DNA of 64,000 nt, taken from positions 62,001-126,000 of the forward strand of contig MU400508.1 in assembly GCA_022578965.1 (NCBI GenBank), read 5' to 3'. Source of the stretch: Xylaria sp. FL1777. Its lineage: Eukaryota > Ascomycota > Sordariomycetes > Xylariales > Xylariaceae. A model generated the notes under the pieces. The model had not been told where the DNA came from. It ran no database searches and saw only the letters and a program-made list of their open reading frames with translations. The translations under genes and the position numbers were made by a program. This document shows, piece after piece, positions 1 through 10,290 of the stretch. How positions within the stretch are numbered: the stretch's first letter is position 1; each line of letters opens with the position of its first letter.

Positions 1-605
1 GGCGTCGATTTCAGTGCAAGGGGAAAGACAATTACGTATGAGGGCTGGTACGAGTGGTATCCTGATTATGTAAGTAATAGGTCTTCAAGTTACGCACTAA
101 AGTTATCTGGCAGCCTTTCCACGTGCCTTTACGTAGTACACCGACTGCATACGGCACAGCAGTGTTGTGGAACACGTTGGCATACCTGATGGCCGGGGAC
201 TAATGTACGGTCGGGCTAACTGAATCTCGACAGTCGTACAGGTTTTCGAACTTCAAGATCTCGGGCGGCGATACCGTCACGATGACGGCAACGGTGTCGA
301 GCAAGAACAGCGGCAGCGTGATCCTCGAAAACAAAACCACGGGGCAGACAGTCTCGCACACGTTTACTAACCAGGTCGGGAATCTCTGCCAGACCAATGC
401 TGAATGGATCGTCGAGGATTTCTCGCAGGGAAACGCTCTGGTTCCCTTCGCGGACTTTGGCACTGTCGTCTTCACAAATGCTAGTGTCAATGGCGGTACC
501 GGGCTTGAAAAGGCCGTTATCTACGACATCAAACAAGGTAACAAGGTCTATACCAGCTGCTCGACCTCGGGGTCTAGCTCTGTCACTTGTTCTTATGTAG
601 GATAG
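1..605 (+). CDS. Peptidase G1 (eqolisin) family glutamic endopeptidase, C-terminal part
   Basis: This is the 3' end of a secreted acid glutamic peptidase of the scytalidoglutamic/aspergilloglutamic type; the start lies outside the window. Two exons are visible, 1-69 and 234-605, joined in phase 0 across an intron with donor GTAAGT at 70 and acceptor CAG at 231-233. The exon 1 end encodes the family hallmark YEGWYEWYPDY and exon 2 carries CQTNAEWIVEDF, the segment that contains the catalytic glutamate of eqolisins, followed by the typical FADFGTVVFTNA strand. The catalytic glutamine would lie upstream and cannot be seen. Proteins of this family are made as preproproteins, secreted, and cleave proteins at acidic pH. 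Stop codon TAG at 603-605. Family assignment is firm from motif order; the exact substrate range is unknown. Confidence 0.9.
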
Positions 606-804
606 ATGTCTTGTATAAGTAGAGAGTGGGCATTCGCATGGAGGACTGCTCGAAGTCGAGGAGCGTGGCGTGTGTTAAGAAGTACCAATTAAGTAATTTT
701 TGAATATTACAGCTGTGCCATATACACACATGGAGGTGGTGACTTGGTGAAGATTATTTTGATTAGGAATTTCAATCGAATTGAAACCAAGCTTGAGTCT
801 TCAT

Positions 805-1005
805 GTCACGGTTAGGTAGGTACCTGATTAACCTGATTAACCTAAGGCAGTTTTAGGCAGTACCTAGTATTGTAACCAAGTTATGTAATTATGCATGTGG
901 GATTCGATCTATCAAGATCACCTGGGCAGTGATCTATCTACATGGGTAGGTACATGTGTAGGTAGGTACCGTAACTTCACTTGGGTACCTATGTAGGTAC
1001 CTACG
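805..1005. repeat. Cluster of TAGGTACC/GGTACCTA motifs
   Basis: Within 200 bases the motif GGTACC with flanking TAGG or CTA occurs about five times (near 815-825, 945-952, 961-970, 993-999 and 1003 and on), and a short direct repeat of CTGATTAAC lies at 824-842. Similar motifs recur elsewhere in the window, around 49.33-49.45 kb and 63.17-63.36 kb. They are always intergenic. Confidence 0.5.
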
Positions 1006-1480
1006 CACGGGCTGCTGTCCTGCAGGCGATGCCGATCTCCACAAAGACTCCGCCACCCGCAATCAGCCAAACAGACACCTCGCGAGCCATGACCGCCTTA
1101 TTACATACATCTCATTCAAGCCGAAGTCGCAACTGGAGGCCGCGACATAGGATCTTGGAGCAGCCCCTATATCCCCCATTGATTTAACCCGGAGACGTGT
1201 CGGCCAATTACTGGACTCACCGAAGTATTATTGCCTTCCTGCTGGCTTCAAGCCTGTCACGTTGTTGTCAGCTCATGCATGACCTGACCTGGCAAACTCA
1301 AATCGATCAAGTTCGTGAAGTTACTGGCTGTGCGAGGTCCAACGCAACGTCGGTTTATTAGCGGTGCCACCGTGGCTCGCCTGGCTGGCTGCTTATACCG
1401 CTTCTGCCATCCTCTTCTTTTTTTTAAAAAAAAAGAAAGGGACGCCAATTGCCATTCCTACTACTCTTTCCCATCTATCT

Positions 1481-1487
1481 TATAAAA
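1481..1487 (+). promoter_or_regulatory. TATA-like element upstream of NRDE gene
   Basis: TATAAAA, about 165 bases before the NRDE start codon and just before the purine tract. Position and sequence fit a fungal TATA box; the transcription start is not known. Confidence 0.4.
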
Positions 1488-1493
1488 CAGATC

Positions 1494-1604
1494 GGGAGAA
1501 GAAGGAAAGACAAGAAGAGAGAAAGAAGGAGAAGAGGAGAGAAGAAAGGAAAGAAAAGAAAAGAAAGAGAAAAGACAGAAAGAAAAGGGAAAAGAGTGAG
1601 AGGC
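1494..1604 (+). repeat. Polypurine (GA-rich) tract in leader region
   Basis: About 110 bases of almost pure A and G on the coding strand, with only three pyrimidines (near 1511, 1575 and 1597), directly between the TATA-like element and the NRDE start codon. It would be transcribed as a purine-rich 5' leader. Confidence 0.7.
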
Positions 1605-1650
1605 GACTTCCGGAACCTCTTACAGCGCCCAACCCAGTGCCGTCGGAATA

Positions 1651-2676
1651 ATGTGCATTGCCCTGCTATCTACGGCGCACCCGAGATACGCCCTCATCGC
1701 CCTCGACAACCGAGACGAGTACATCCTCAGACCCACCAGTCGGCCGCATTGGTGGACCCATAAGCCTTCGGGGGCCCGGATCCTGTCACCCCGGGACCTG
1801 CATCGCCGTGAACGAGGCACGTGGATGGGCGTGAGCAGCACCGGTCGCCTTGCCATTCTCACCAATTACCGAGAGTCCAGCCAGGATGATCCAGACCATG
1901 CCATTTGCGGCGTGCGTAGCCGTGGCGCCTTGCCCACAGCATGGCTAAGTGCGCCAGCCGAGGAGAAACTTGACCATTTTGTCAAGCGCATGGTAGATGA
2001 CCCCGCCACCAAGGCAGCAGGGGGCTTTTCCCTCATCTGCGGCGATCTAAAAGACAGGCCAGATAACGGCATTGAGCCGCTAGCTATCATCACAAATCGG
2101 TGCGAAGAACTGGCTGGGGTGCCGCGCATCGCTGCCGATAGAGGAGTAACATATGGGCTGAGCAATACTGTCTACGTTGAGCCTCCAGCGTGGCCTAAGA
2201 TCAAGAAGGGCAGGCAGTTATTAGAAGAGGCTGTACAAGAGGCTATTGAGAAGGACCTAAATGAAGAACAACTATTAGACCGGCTCTTTACGGTGCTCGA
2301 AGATGACACCATGCCTCTGCGTCCGGGTATGTCGATGCAGGACCACATGGACGTCCTTCGGCAATCGATCTTCGTTCCCGCTTTCGGTGATGATGAGGCG
2401 TGGAAGGATATGGCCGACGCAGCAGAGAAGGGTAGATCAAAGGCTCCATTCGATGCCGTCGAGGGTGAGAGCGATTCCGATACGCAACTGCCAGCCGATC
2501 CTCATGTCAACTTTATGAAGGGCGCATATGGAACGCAAAGGCAGACACTAATCCTTGTTGACTGGGAAGGAAATGTTACTTACAAGGAACGGGCATTATG
2601 GGATGCTCATGGAAATCGATTAGACAAAGGCCAAGGTGATCTTCTTATCAAGTATAAGATAGGCGAATCCTCTTAA
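1651..2676 (+). CDS. NRDE (TANGO2-like) family protein
   Basis: A single-exon gene for 341 residues. The N terminus MCIALL...ALDNRDEY shows the NRDE motif (Asn20-Arg21-Asp22-Glu23) that defines the TANGO2/NRDE family; the initiator Met-Cys pair is also a family hallmark, which supports this start. Further family blocks are the RGTWMGV segment near residues 55-61 and the LTNYRE segment near residue 70. Human TANGO2 is linked to Golgi organisation, haem or lipid handling and metabolic crises, but the biochemical activity of the family is not settled, so no reaction is assigned. The C-terminal half (about residues 170-330) has the longer acidic insert seen in fungal members and ends in a QTLILVDWEGNVTYKER segment. 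The leader is strongly purine-rich. Neighbours are unrelated in function. Confidence 0.9.
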   Translation: MCIALLSTAHPRYALIALDNRDEYILRPTSRPHWWTHKPSGARILSPRDLHRRERGTWMGVSSTGRLAILTNYRESSQDDPDHAICGVRSRGALPTAWLSAPAEEKLDHFVKRMVDDPATKAAGGFSLICGDLKDRPDNGIEPLAIITNRCEELAGVPRIAADRGVTYGLSNTVYVEPPAWPKIKKGRQLLEEAVQEAIEKDLNEEQLLDRLFTVLEDDTMPLRPGMSMQDHMDVLRQSIFVPAFGDDEAWKDMADAAEKGRSKAPFDAVEGESDSDTQLPADPHVNFMKGAYGTQRQTLILVDWEGNVTYKERALWDAHGNRLDKGQGDLLIKYKIGESS

Positions 2677-3819
2677 GGAGAATAGTCCAGGACAGTTCAC
2701 CGAATACCCAGTTCGAAGAAATAAAGCGCGGCCCCGGACATTAGCCTGTGAACTTGAATTGAGCCAGCCTGTTACGGGACGCTTGACTCTTACACTCTCT
2801 GGGCGTGAGGAACGATCTAGGGAGTCGCTGCCACAATAGGAATACTAAGAGTTAGGTTCCTACGTCAGGTGCAAGTCTGAAAGTGTGAAGGGAAACTTCA
2901 TGGCCCCCCCCAAAAAACTTTCCGAGTCTCGCGCTATAGTTGATGCACAATCTCCCTTGCTCTCCTTGGCCTCATGTATTTACTATGTCTAGATCCATAC
3001 AACAAGCAATCCAGTTATTCAACAGCTATTGCACTTTCTCACATCGGCCAACAACAACCCAGCAAGCTAGAATAAGAGCTTGCAAACTTGCCTAGGATCT
3101 CATCGTTAATAGCAACTCAAATTATAACCACTGTCTTCCATTATCATTATCATCACCATGTCAGGTCCTCGTCGGTGCAAGATTTTCATATGTTACCTTG
3201 GTGCAAGGGGATACATTGCACCCGTCAGTCGTCGAGGCCCTCTTATAAGTGAGAACCCTAGAACTGAGCAGTGTTAATATAGAATGATGAAGCTGATGAA
3301 GGTCAAACTCGTGTTTGATACAGCTTGCAACGTAACTACTTGGCAAAAAGCCTTCTACGGCGCACTCCTTCCGGTCAGGGGCAAAGACTCTGACCCTCAA
3401 GGTGGACTTAGTCTCCTCAGGGCTCTGATTTGAGGAAAACCCCCGGGAGGAAACCAGAATCAACAGATGTTAGCTACATGAAAGGAAAGAGAACCCTACG
3501 ACACAGTATATTAGGAAGGGAGGGTCCGATAGCCCTGCATCCTTGGCCATGTTGGAATACTGCTTCATTTCTCCGATATGCAATACTTCCCAGGCAACAT
3601 AATCAACAACTCACGTTTTTCCTAGGCGTTCAAGGTACGCGTTCTCAAATCTTAAAACCAGAGCATTGCTTGCTAATTACTAAGTCCCTAGACAGCACTT
3701 AAGCATCTTCAATATTTCTCCGCGCCCTTACGATATCACATAGCAACCAACCATTCTCAACCTCGACTTAGAGCACGCGACACTGGGTTTTCAAGACAGC
3801 GTCGCCACAAATATTCATC
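2677..3819. other. Intergenic region, no gene seen
   Basis: About 1.1 kb with several short open frames on both strands that have no coding features. A C-run/A-run (CCCCCCCAAAAAA) lies near 2905-2917. The last part is the upstream region of the small membrane-protein gene. Confidence 0.5.
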
Positions 3820-4221
3820 ATGTCGTCCCCTACAAGTCACTTTTTCGACAATTTTGCCACCTTTGCATTTAATCTGTTATTGGAAATGCTCCCCACGCTA
3901 TACATTCTCGTGCTTTACATTGCTGCACCACTACTGGTGGAGACAGCGACTTCTAATGGCACTGAGCAAGCCATCTTCAGTAGGTCTTTCCACTCGCCAT
4001 ATAGTCTATTTACCGTTTTATTCATACACGAAGCATACATGTTTTCTCAGGTTTTCAACTGCCGCCGTTACAATTCACTAACTTACCTCCTAGATGCGAG
4101 GAAGCGATTCACATATTACATGATAATTCTAGCGATTGTTATGTTCGTCAGATCATTAAATGAATTCCTGGGCTTGATAAGCCTCCTTTCAGGGCTTTTT
4201 CGGCTCGTTTTGGGTTGGTGA
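3820..4221 (+). CDS. Hypothetical small integral membrane protein
   Basis: An open frame of 133 residues with start ATG in a reasonable context (TTCATCATGTCG). I do not recognise a family. About three hydrophobic stretches are visible: near residues 14-40 (FNLLLEMLPTLYILVLYIAAPLL), 62-78, and 97-131, so a membrane location is likely. The segment between the first two contains an N-glycosylation sequon (NGT). There is no signal for an intron that would extend it. The gene lies tail to tail with the DUF885 gene, 399 bases apart. It could be a real orphan gene or a chance hydrophobic frame; base composition gives little help. Confidence 0.4.
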   Translation: MSSPTSHFFDNFATFAFNLLLEMLPTLYILVLYIAAPLLVETATSNGTEQAIFSRSFHSPYSLFTVLFIHEAYMFSQVFNCRRYNSLTYLLDARKRFTYYMIILAIVMFVRSLNEFLGLISLLSGLFRLVLGW

Positions 4222-4620
4222 TCAAAGGACGTTGTGATGGAAGCCTCAGCGACGATGTTTTAGAGGAGTTGCCGGGGCAAAGGGGATGATTGAAAGTTTA
4301 CTATTGAAATATGCCTACCACACCAGCGAGTATCGACTCTATCAAAGACTTTGGTTACAGTATGGAAATAGCAGTCATTATCAGCGAAAAGTATAATTGA
4401 GAAAATTTCAGACTTCCCACTACCTACTATGATTCGCACGAACTGCAAAGTTTGTTCGGGCCTTCAAGAGATCATCGTGAAATGAATAAACAACACCATG
4501 CTCCATATGTTGGCGGTATCCCAGCTCAAGATCGTAATGAAAGCCGGGCTACTTTAAGTTATATACCATGTAAACAAACATTTTCATGAAAAATGCATTG
4601 CTTGGATTCATATTCGTGGG
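4222..4620. other. Intergenic region between convergent genes, nothing seen
   Basis: AT-rich spacer of about 400 bases between two converging genes. No repeat, RNA gene or dyad of note; it probably holds the 3' untranslated regions of both. Confidence 0.5.
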
Positions 4621-6444
4621 CTAAACGTCTCCGTAAAACCTCCATGTAGCCTTGAAATCCTCATGCAATTCTTTCTCCAGCAGCAGTGCCCTCAGCATCT
4701 CGATCGGCATCACATTCGCCTTCAGAACGCGATCATGAAACTCCTTCTCAGCGAACTTCCCAGCGAGTGCCTCGCGTCGTAGCTGCACTAGCTGCAGCGC
4801 ACCGAGCATATACCCGGCCTGGTACAACGGGGGATAGCTCCCATTCAAGCTCCGTCTGACCTCACCCTCGGCAGTAGACCTCTCGTGCCCAACTCGCTCA
4901 ACAAGCAACTCGACGCACTCCTCGGCGGTGATCCGGCCGAGGTGAAAGCTCAGGGAGAAAATAATGCGCATGCAGCGATGCATGCGCCAGAACAGCGACC
5001 CGATCTTGTCCTCAGGCGTCGTGAAGAAATCCCCACGCTCCCAGAACACCATCTCCCAGTACAGCGCCCAGCCCTCGACGAAGAAGGGCGTGCTGAACAG
5101 CCGCGCGCGATACGGCCGCGACCGCTCCCCCACGTACAGCTGCAGCCGGTGGCCCGGGATCATCTCGTGGAAGGCCGTGGCGCGGCTGAAGTGGCGGTTG
5201 TTGCCGCGCAGCGTCATCAGCTTGTCGGCGTGCGCCATGTCGACACGCGGGAACGAGATCTGCAGGCGCCGCCCGCCGAGGAAGAACGGCGACACGCGCT
5301 GCTTGGCCGGCGGAATCCGCGTGATGGTGATGGCCTCCTCGGCGAGGCGCGGGACCGTCACAAGGTCGTGGCCCTTCACGTACGCCGCCCCCTCCGCCAC
5401 CAGCTCCTTCACGAACGAGGTGTGCGTGGCCGGCGGCTCGTAGAGGTTCTTCACGTACTCTAAACCGTCGCGCCAGTCCGCGTAGTCGAGCTGCAACGTC
5501 GCCGCCTTCATCTCCCGCTCGCACCAGACGTACTCGCGCTCCGCGATCCGCAGCAGCTCCTCCGGTGAATACGGGATCATCTCCGCCTCCAGCTCCACGA
5601 TAAGCCCGTCGCGGCCGATGGGCTCGCCGACGATGGTGTCTTCGCCGTCGCCGCCGATGATGGCGTCGCGGACCTGCTCTTCGAGCTTCCGCAGCGCCGC
5701 GTCGAGGGCTGTCCGCGGCGACGCGACCCAGTAGTCGAAGGACGGGTGGTACCCCGAGTAGAAGTCGCATGTCTCACTAATGTGCTTCCGCAGCTCGCGA
5801 ATCCGTCGCGCGGCCCTGCTGCCCGTGGCTTGCGAGTATTCGTCACCGTGCTCCGCCACATAGGCGATAGACCGCGACACGGCATCACAGGTCTTTGAGA
5901 GGCTGTCGGCGAGCGTCTGGGGTTCGAAGACCTCGTCGGCCCGCTGGCGCTGTCTTATCTCGCACCATTTCCAGATCGGTTCCGCGAAGGGCTCTACGAA
6001 GGGCGCGAATTCCGCCTCGCGGCCGTGATCGAGCTCTAGATTGCGCTGCGAGCGGTGCAGGAAGTTTTTCAGCAGTATATAGTCGACCTTCTCATCTTGC
6101 GAGTACGAGGCGAAGGGCGCGTCGGACAATGCCGCGAGCTCGGACTTAAAGAACTCGGTCAGTCTTGCGTAGCGCGCTGGAGAGCCCTCGATGTTGTAGA
6201 ACTTTTCGATCTCACCCAGGTCTGCGGATACGCGGACGACTCGGTCCTGCATTGACTCAGACTCTGATGCTTCTGAGGACGCGGGTCCGTTTAACTCCCC
6301 GGGTGGGGTTGGAACTAGGTTAGAGCATGATCCCATCGATATCTTGGTCCAGCCTTCATCCTCTTCTACGCGTAAGCTGGATCGCATGGTCAGCGACTGA
6401 TCCTGCGACTTTGGCATCTCTGGCTGGATTGGAGGTGAAATCAC
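4621..6444 (-). CDS. DUF885 family metallopeptidase-like protein
   Basis: A single-exon frame of 607 residues. The C-terminal half has the family signature HEMIPGH (His426, Glu427, His432), a zinc-binding HExxxGH-type motif, followed about 25 residues later by FVEGWALYWE (Glu457), the probable third ligand region. This layout matches DUF885 proteins, which are found in bacteria and fungi and are predicted metal-dependent peptidases of the carboxypeptidase-like gluzincin fold. No signal peptide or membrane segment is seen at the N terminus, so a cytosolic place is likely. The first 60 residues are Ser/Glu-rich and poorly conserved-looking, and the true start could be slightly downstream. The gene body is much more GC-rich at third positions than the flanks, which explains the long shadow frames on the other strand. 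Substrate is unknown. Confidence 0.87.
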   Translation of the reverse strand: MISPPIQPEMPKSQDQSLTMRSSLRVEEDEGWTKISMGSCSNLVPTPPGELNGPASSEASESESMQDRVVRVSADLGEIEKFYNIEGSPARYARLTEFFKSELAALSDAPFASYSQDEKVDYILLKNFLHRSQRNLELDHGREAEFAPFVEPFAEPIWKWCEIRQRQRADEVFEPQTLADSLSKTCDAVSRSIAYVAEHGDEYSQATGSRAARRIRELRKHISETCDFYSGYHPSFDYWVASPRTALDAALRKLEEQVRDAIIGGDGEDTIVGEPIGRDGLIVELEAEMIPYSPEELLRIAEREYVWCEREMKAATLQLDYADWRDGLEYVKNLYEPPATHTSFVKELVAEGAAYVKGHDLVTVPRLAEEAITITRIPPAKQRVSPFFLGGRRLQISFPRVDMAHADKLMTLRGNNRHFSRATAFHEMIPGHRLQLYVGERSRPYRARLFSTPFFVEGWALYWEMVFWERGDFFTTPEDKIGSLFWRMHRCMRIIFSLSFHLGRITAEECVELLVERVGHERSTAEGEVRRSLNGSYPPLYQAGYMLGALQLVQLRREALAGKFAEKEFHDRVLKANVMPIEMLRALLLEKELHEDFKATWRFYGDV

Positions 6445-7312
6445 GTTGGCTCAAACGTGCTACCCAGTCCATCAAGACGAGCCCACGTTAGCTCTCAATT
6501 TCGCTTCTCCTGCTGTCGAATAAGGAATTCATACAGGCATGGGATCTACTCCCTGAAAGACTTTACAATCAGTTGCAGGGAAGAAAAGCATCGACAAGGA
6601 ATAATAAGGGAGGTAGTCACATGAGCTAAAAGTATTGTAGTCCCCTTGAGTACCTAACTATTGTCCCTCGTTTCTCCAAATCTCGGTCGGCCCTAGGACC
6701 GAGATGAGTGTGGGATAGCCGAGTGCTTATCGCTACTCCAAGATCCCGCAAGGCCACGATCTTCTATTTGTTGACCCCCATTTCGGCTTGAAACTCGTTG
6801 TAGTCATTATTAAGCTATACGTCGGAAAATTTCGTTCTAGTGTTCGACTTATCTCTTATGATTAGAATTGGAATAAATCGATCACAGATTGTCTCAAAAA
6901 TATCGCGCTCGCATATTCCGAGGCTACAACTAGAGATTTGGACAGATTTCTCATCCCTTTCGTTCATGCCGAGCATGACTGATGCATATCTCTTGGACCG
7001 GCCGAACTATTGCACCGTATTCCATTGTCGATTCAAAGCTGCCATATATAAATGTTATGTCATTGGATGTGATGAGAGCGAATACCAGGATAACAGATCC
7101 GGTGCCATACTAGACTTGTTCGGGCAAACTCTATCACCGCTATACAACTAGTATAAGAGCTAAGGAAATCCTATCGCCGGAGATAACTCAAAGGATTCAC
7201 TTCAAACTCCAACGCATAGTACTCATATCGATCAACCGGCTGACATTCGTATCTTTCTATTTAGAGTTGTCATTTCATCATAATCTATTAATCAAGCAAG
7301 CCGTTGTTCACC
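6445..7312. other. Intergenic region between divergent genes
   Basis: Shared upstream region of the DUF885 gene (minus strand) and the dienelactone hydrolase gene (plus strand). It holds a 9-bp dyad at 6680-6705 and an open frame of about 100 codons at 6840-7151 that I do not accept as a gene. Confidence 0.5.
6680..6705. promoter_or_regulatory. Inverted repeat ATCTCGGTC-N8-GACCGAGAT
   Basis: Perfect 9-bp arms at 6680-6688 and 6697-6705 with an 8-base spacer, in the region between two divergent genes, about 240 bases upstream of the DUF885 start codon. Size and symmetry would suit a dimeric regulator; no known site was matched. Confidence 0.3.
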
Positions 7313-8361
7313 ATGTCTTGTCCCGCTTGCTTTAGCGGCGCCGTTCATGAGGGAACACCCACGGGTACTACCACCAAGCTCCATGATCTCGATGTCTACG
7401 TTGCTGAGCCAGCCAGTGGAAATCCACCCAAGGCCATCGTCGGTAGGTGAAATTCGGACCAATTTCCCTCGCGTACCTACAATACGCACAGTCTAGGTAA
7501 GAGTTGCTGACTTGAGGGTGCAGTTCTCATACCCGACATATTCGGCTGGGACTTCGTGAACATCCAGCTTATGGCTGATAGCATTGCCAAAAAGAAGGAT
7601 TATCGGGTCTACGTACCAGATTTCATGGGCGGTAGGATTTCCCTTAAATATATGTGGCTAACATCAAGGGCGTCCTCGGCTGACGGTGAAATAGGCAATG
7701 CTGCGCCAGTCTCACTGGTTAATTCAATGCAAAAGGTTTTGGCGGCGAAAACATGGTACGATACCTTCTCCAAACCGTAAGTTGAGTACCCATCTATTCA
7801 GGAATAGGTATCGGTTTCTAGTAACCTGAATCCCTTTGAAGATATCACATCCTCTCACTTATTCGTAATGCTATACCCGCAATCATCCTCAACCGCCCTG
7901 GGAAGACATTCCCAGTTGTCAAGTCCTTCATGGAATCACTCCGTAGCAACGAAGCCGCTCACCTCCCCGTTGGTGTCACTGGCTATTGCTGGGGTGGTAA
8001 ACATACCGTCCTCCTAGCCGAGGGCTTCACAATAGACGACAAGCCACTCATGGACGTAGGATTTACAGCACACCCCAGCTTTCTCAGCCTGTTCGATGAC
8101 ATCGAGAAGATGACTATCCCTGTAAGCTTCGCCCTGGGTGATAGGGACAACATGATCTCCCCAGAGCAGGCAGAGCAGCTGGGGAAGATCCTTCTAGAAA
8201 AGCCCGAGGCTCAGAAGGGTGAATGTCGCGTCTACTCTGGATATGGTCACGGTTTCGCTTGCCGTGTAGACGTGCTAAATGATGATCCCAAAGGAGCTGC
8301 TGAGGCTGAGGATCAAGCGCTAGCATGGTTTGAGAAGCATTTCGAGGGTGTCAAGTACTGA
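7313..8361 (+). CDS. Dienelactone hydrolase family protein
   Basis: An alpha/beta hydrolase of about 244 residues in four exons: 7313-7442, 7524-7631, 7695-7776 and 7842-8361. The frames join as KAIV|VLIPDIFGW, DFMGG|NAAPVS and SKPY|HILSL, each giving a continuous family-like sequence. The dienelactone hydrolase triad is visible: nucleophile Cys in GYCWGG, Asp in ALGDRDN, His in GYGHGF. The family hydrolyses dienelactones and related enol-lactones in aromatic breakdown, but many fungal members have other or unknown substrates. The N terminus MSCPACFSGAVHEGTP is typical of the fungal branch and fixes the start. No targeting signal is visible. The gene sits upstream of a peroxidase and the homogentisate genes, but the spacing of 2-5 kb gives no evidence of co-regulation. 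Confidence 0.88.
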
Positions 8362-10290
8362 CGACACCATTGGTGGGCTGTCGCGCATAGATTGAGCCGC
8401 GCGGCTCGAATCCTATATATCGTCGCACTGAGGCAGGATGCAGCTTGATGAGAGAGGATTTAAGCATCTCGGTTAACCCCAGTATCATGTTGTGTATGGA
8501 TAATCACCGATATGAAGAAGACCGTGGCGTCAGTGTAGCGAGAAAGCTCAATCTTGATATCTAGCCTGAATTTTACTCAAGTTGTACAACATAATGCTCC
8601 ATCCCTTTTAATCTTACATTTATCGCTCACCGCAACCTGCCTTATTAAGCAGCGCTTATGACGTGCTGTATCGCCGCTTTTACTATTCTCCGATCTTGAT
8701 ATTCTTTTATTAAAGTCGCAGCATCACTCCCGCTCTTGACCGTAAGCCCATATTATTCAAGCTCTTCTGCCTAGGCAGATTTGAAAATATTTGTGTACCA
8801 TTTTATTATAACAATCCTCTACGGTAGCATTTCTTTGCCGGAGCCACAGTGCTATTCAGCCAGGAACACCCCCCAAACTTCGGCTCTCGACTCACTATCT
8901 ACCTACACTACCTAGCTGTGGCTTGCATCATGCAAGGCGTTGTGAACGGTGTTCAGATGCAATGCATAGTGGATCTAGTGCCACCAGCCTGAGCTGTTAT
9001 GTGCGACTAAATTTAGGAGTGGCTGTTTTTCTTCGGTGCCTGATTATGTAGTCCGTGACTTTGAGCTGGATCTTCATTGGCCTTTTTTTCCAGTAAGCCG
9101 TTGTGACTAGGAACGATATCTCGTATTAAAATGAAGGACCCCTAACATTGGTCTAGACAGAACTGACGATGCCTAGCCGCTGGTGAATCTGACCACCACA
9201 GATAAGAAGAGCCCAGCTCGGTACAACACTGTCTGTTTTCAAGCCCTTGTGTTGCATATCCGGGACCGAAGGACATGTCGGCCGGGGCTGTACATCCGTT
9301 CACAATCCGAGATTTGGCGTTATTAGCTGTTCCTTTCACAGGCTTCTAATCTTACTTGGAATTCAAGTAGATGATACAGTATAAAATTTATCGGATATTC
9401 AGAACACGGTCAACACGGAGGTACCAACCCAGTGTCAGGGGGCCTGAGGCTTTGATTTTTCGCGCCCAACCAAGGTCTCGCCCACTGTCATCACATCCAT
9501 CATCAGGAAAGGCACACGCGCCGACGTGATGCAAGATGTCGGGTATAGTTGCTGCCTTGGAAATCATATGCACCTAAGACAGCTTCTGAAAAATACATCG
9601 CGATAATACAACCAAACTGATACCTTGTGATCAAACTCAAGCCCAAGCCACCGCCGCCATGTCGTGATATGGCAAAGTCCAGGTTATATCAGGAATTCTA
9701 GGTAGATGTCTATTCTTATTCGTTTCGCACTTCCCTACGCCGCTCTCCGTACGTCCCCCCCTCCAACTACGAGGAAGAGTCCTCCAGATTCAAGAATAAC
9801 CGCATGGCAGATTTTGGTATATCACTCATCCTTGCAAGGCGTTTCCCTGAAATGTGACCCACATGAGAAACACCTGCAGACGGAGAGAGGGTCGGTCGTC
9901 CAGGCGAGTCTTCCGCAACTTCAACCCGAATGCAGTCGACGTATGCACTTTACTATCTCGTGCTGCCCGGAGGCTGCAGGTCATCCTCTCAGCGGCTGCA
10001 GGATATAGATATTGCTCAACAGGCGGTAAAGGCATGTGGCTTTGCAGCTTGAGTATGAGAGGCAGGATGCTAGGGAGTGTAGATATGATATAAGAATAAA
10101 GACTATTTCCTCTACCAGAAAGGCCTCTTCAGTAAACTCGACGTCTGTAGCATGACGAAGGAACATTCCTTTTCATATACTGTGAACTTTTGTTAAACCA
10201 TCACACCTTTTGGCTTGGCCTACATATACCCTTTCTACTGCCTAGACATACTATTACCCGTCTTCCTCGCTCTTTGAAACAGCATTAAAC
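8362..10290. other. Intergenic region, 1.9 kb, no gene seen
   Basis: Several frames of 60-100 codons exist on both strands (for example 9706-10008), but none shows a family motif, splice pattern or coding bias. The last 100 bases before 10291 are pyrimidine-rich (CTTTCTACTGCC, CCGTCTTCCTCGCTC), as usual upstream of a fungal start codon. Confidence 0.5.

Larger units (their letters stand above)
606..1650. other. Intergenic region with TAGGTACC motif cluster and upstream region of NRDE gene
   Basis: No supportable gene. The segment holds the 3' flank of the peptidase gene, a cluster of TAGGTACC-type motifs (about 813-1005), a T-run/A-run dyad near 1413-1436, a TATA-like element at 1481 and a long purine tract before the NRDE gene. 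Confidence 0.6.

Noticed and set aside
1364..1763. Plus-strand frames of 95-104 codons running through the purine tract into the NRDE gene
   Set aside because: Their Lys/Arg/Glu-rich sequence is only a translation of the GA tract; the NRDE frame with its conserved Met-Cys start is the real one.
5012..5770. Long open frame on the minus strand (252 codons) overlapping the DUF885 gene in another frame, and a 192-codon plus-strand frame at 4885-5463
   Set aside because: Arg/Ala/Pro-rich shadow frames caused by high GC at third positions of the real gene; no family motif.
6840..7151. 103-codon plus-strand frame between the DUF885 and dienelactone hydrolase genes
   Set aside because: No family features, no Kozak-like context, AT-rich spacer composition, and no splice partners.
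9706..10008. 100-codon plus-strand frame upstream of the peroxidase gene
   Set aside because: Composition looks random, overlapping frames of similar length exist on the other strand, and no motif is present.
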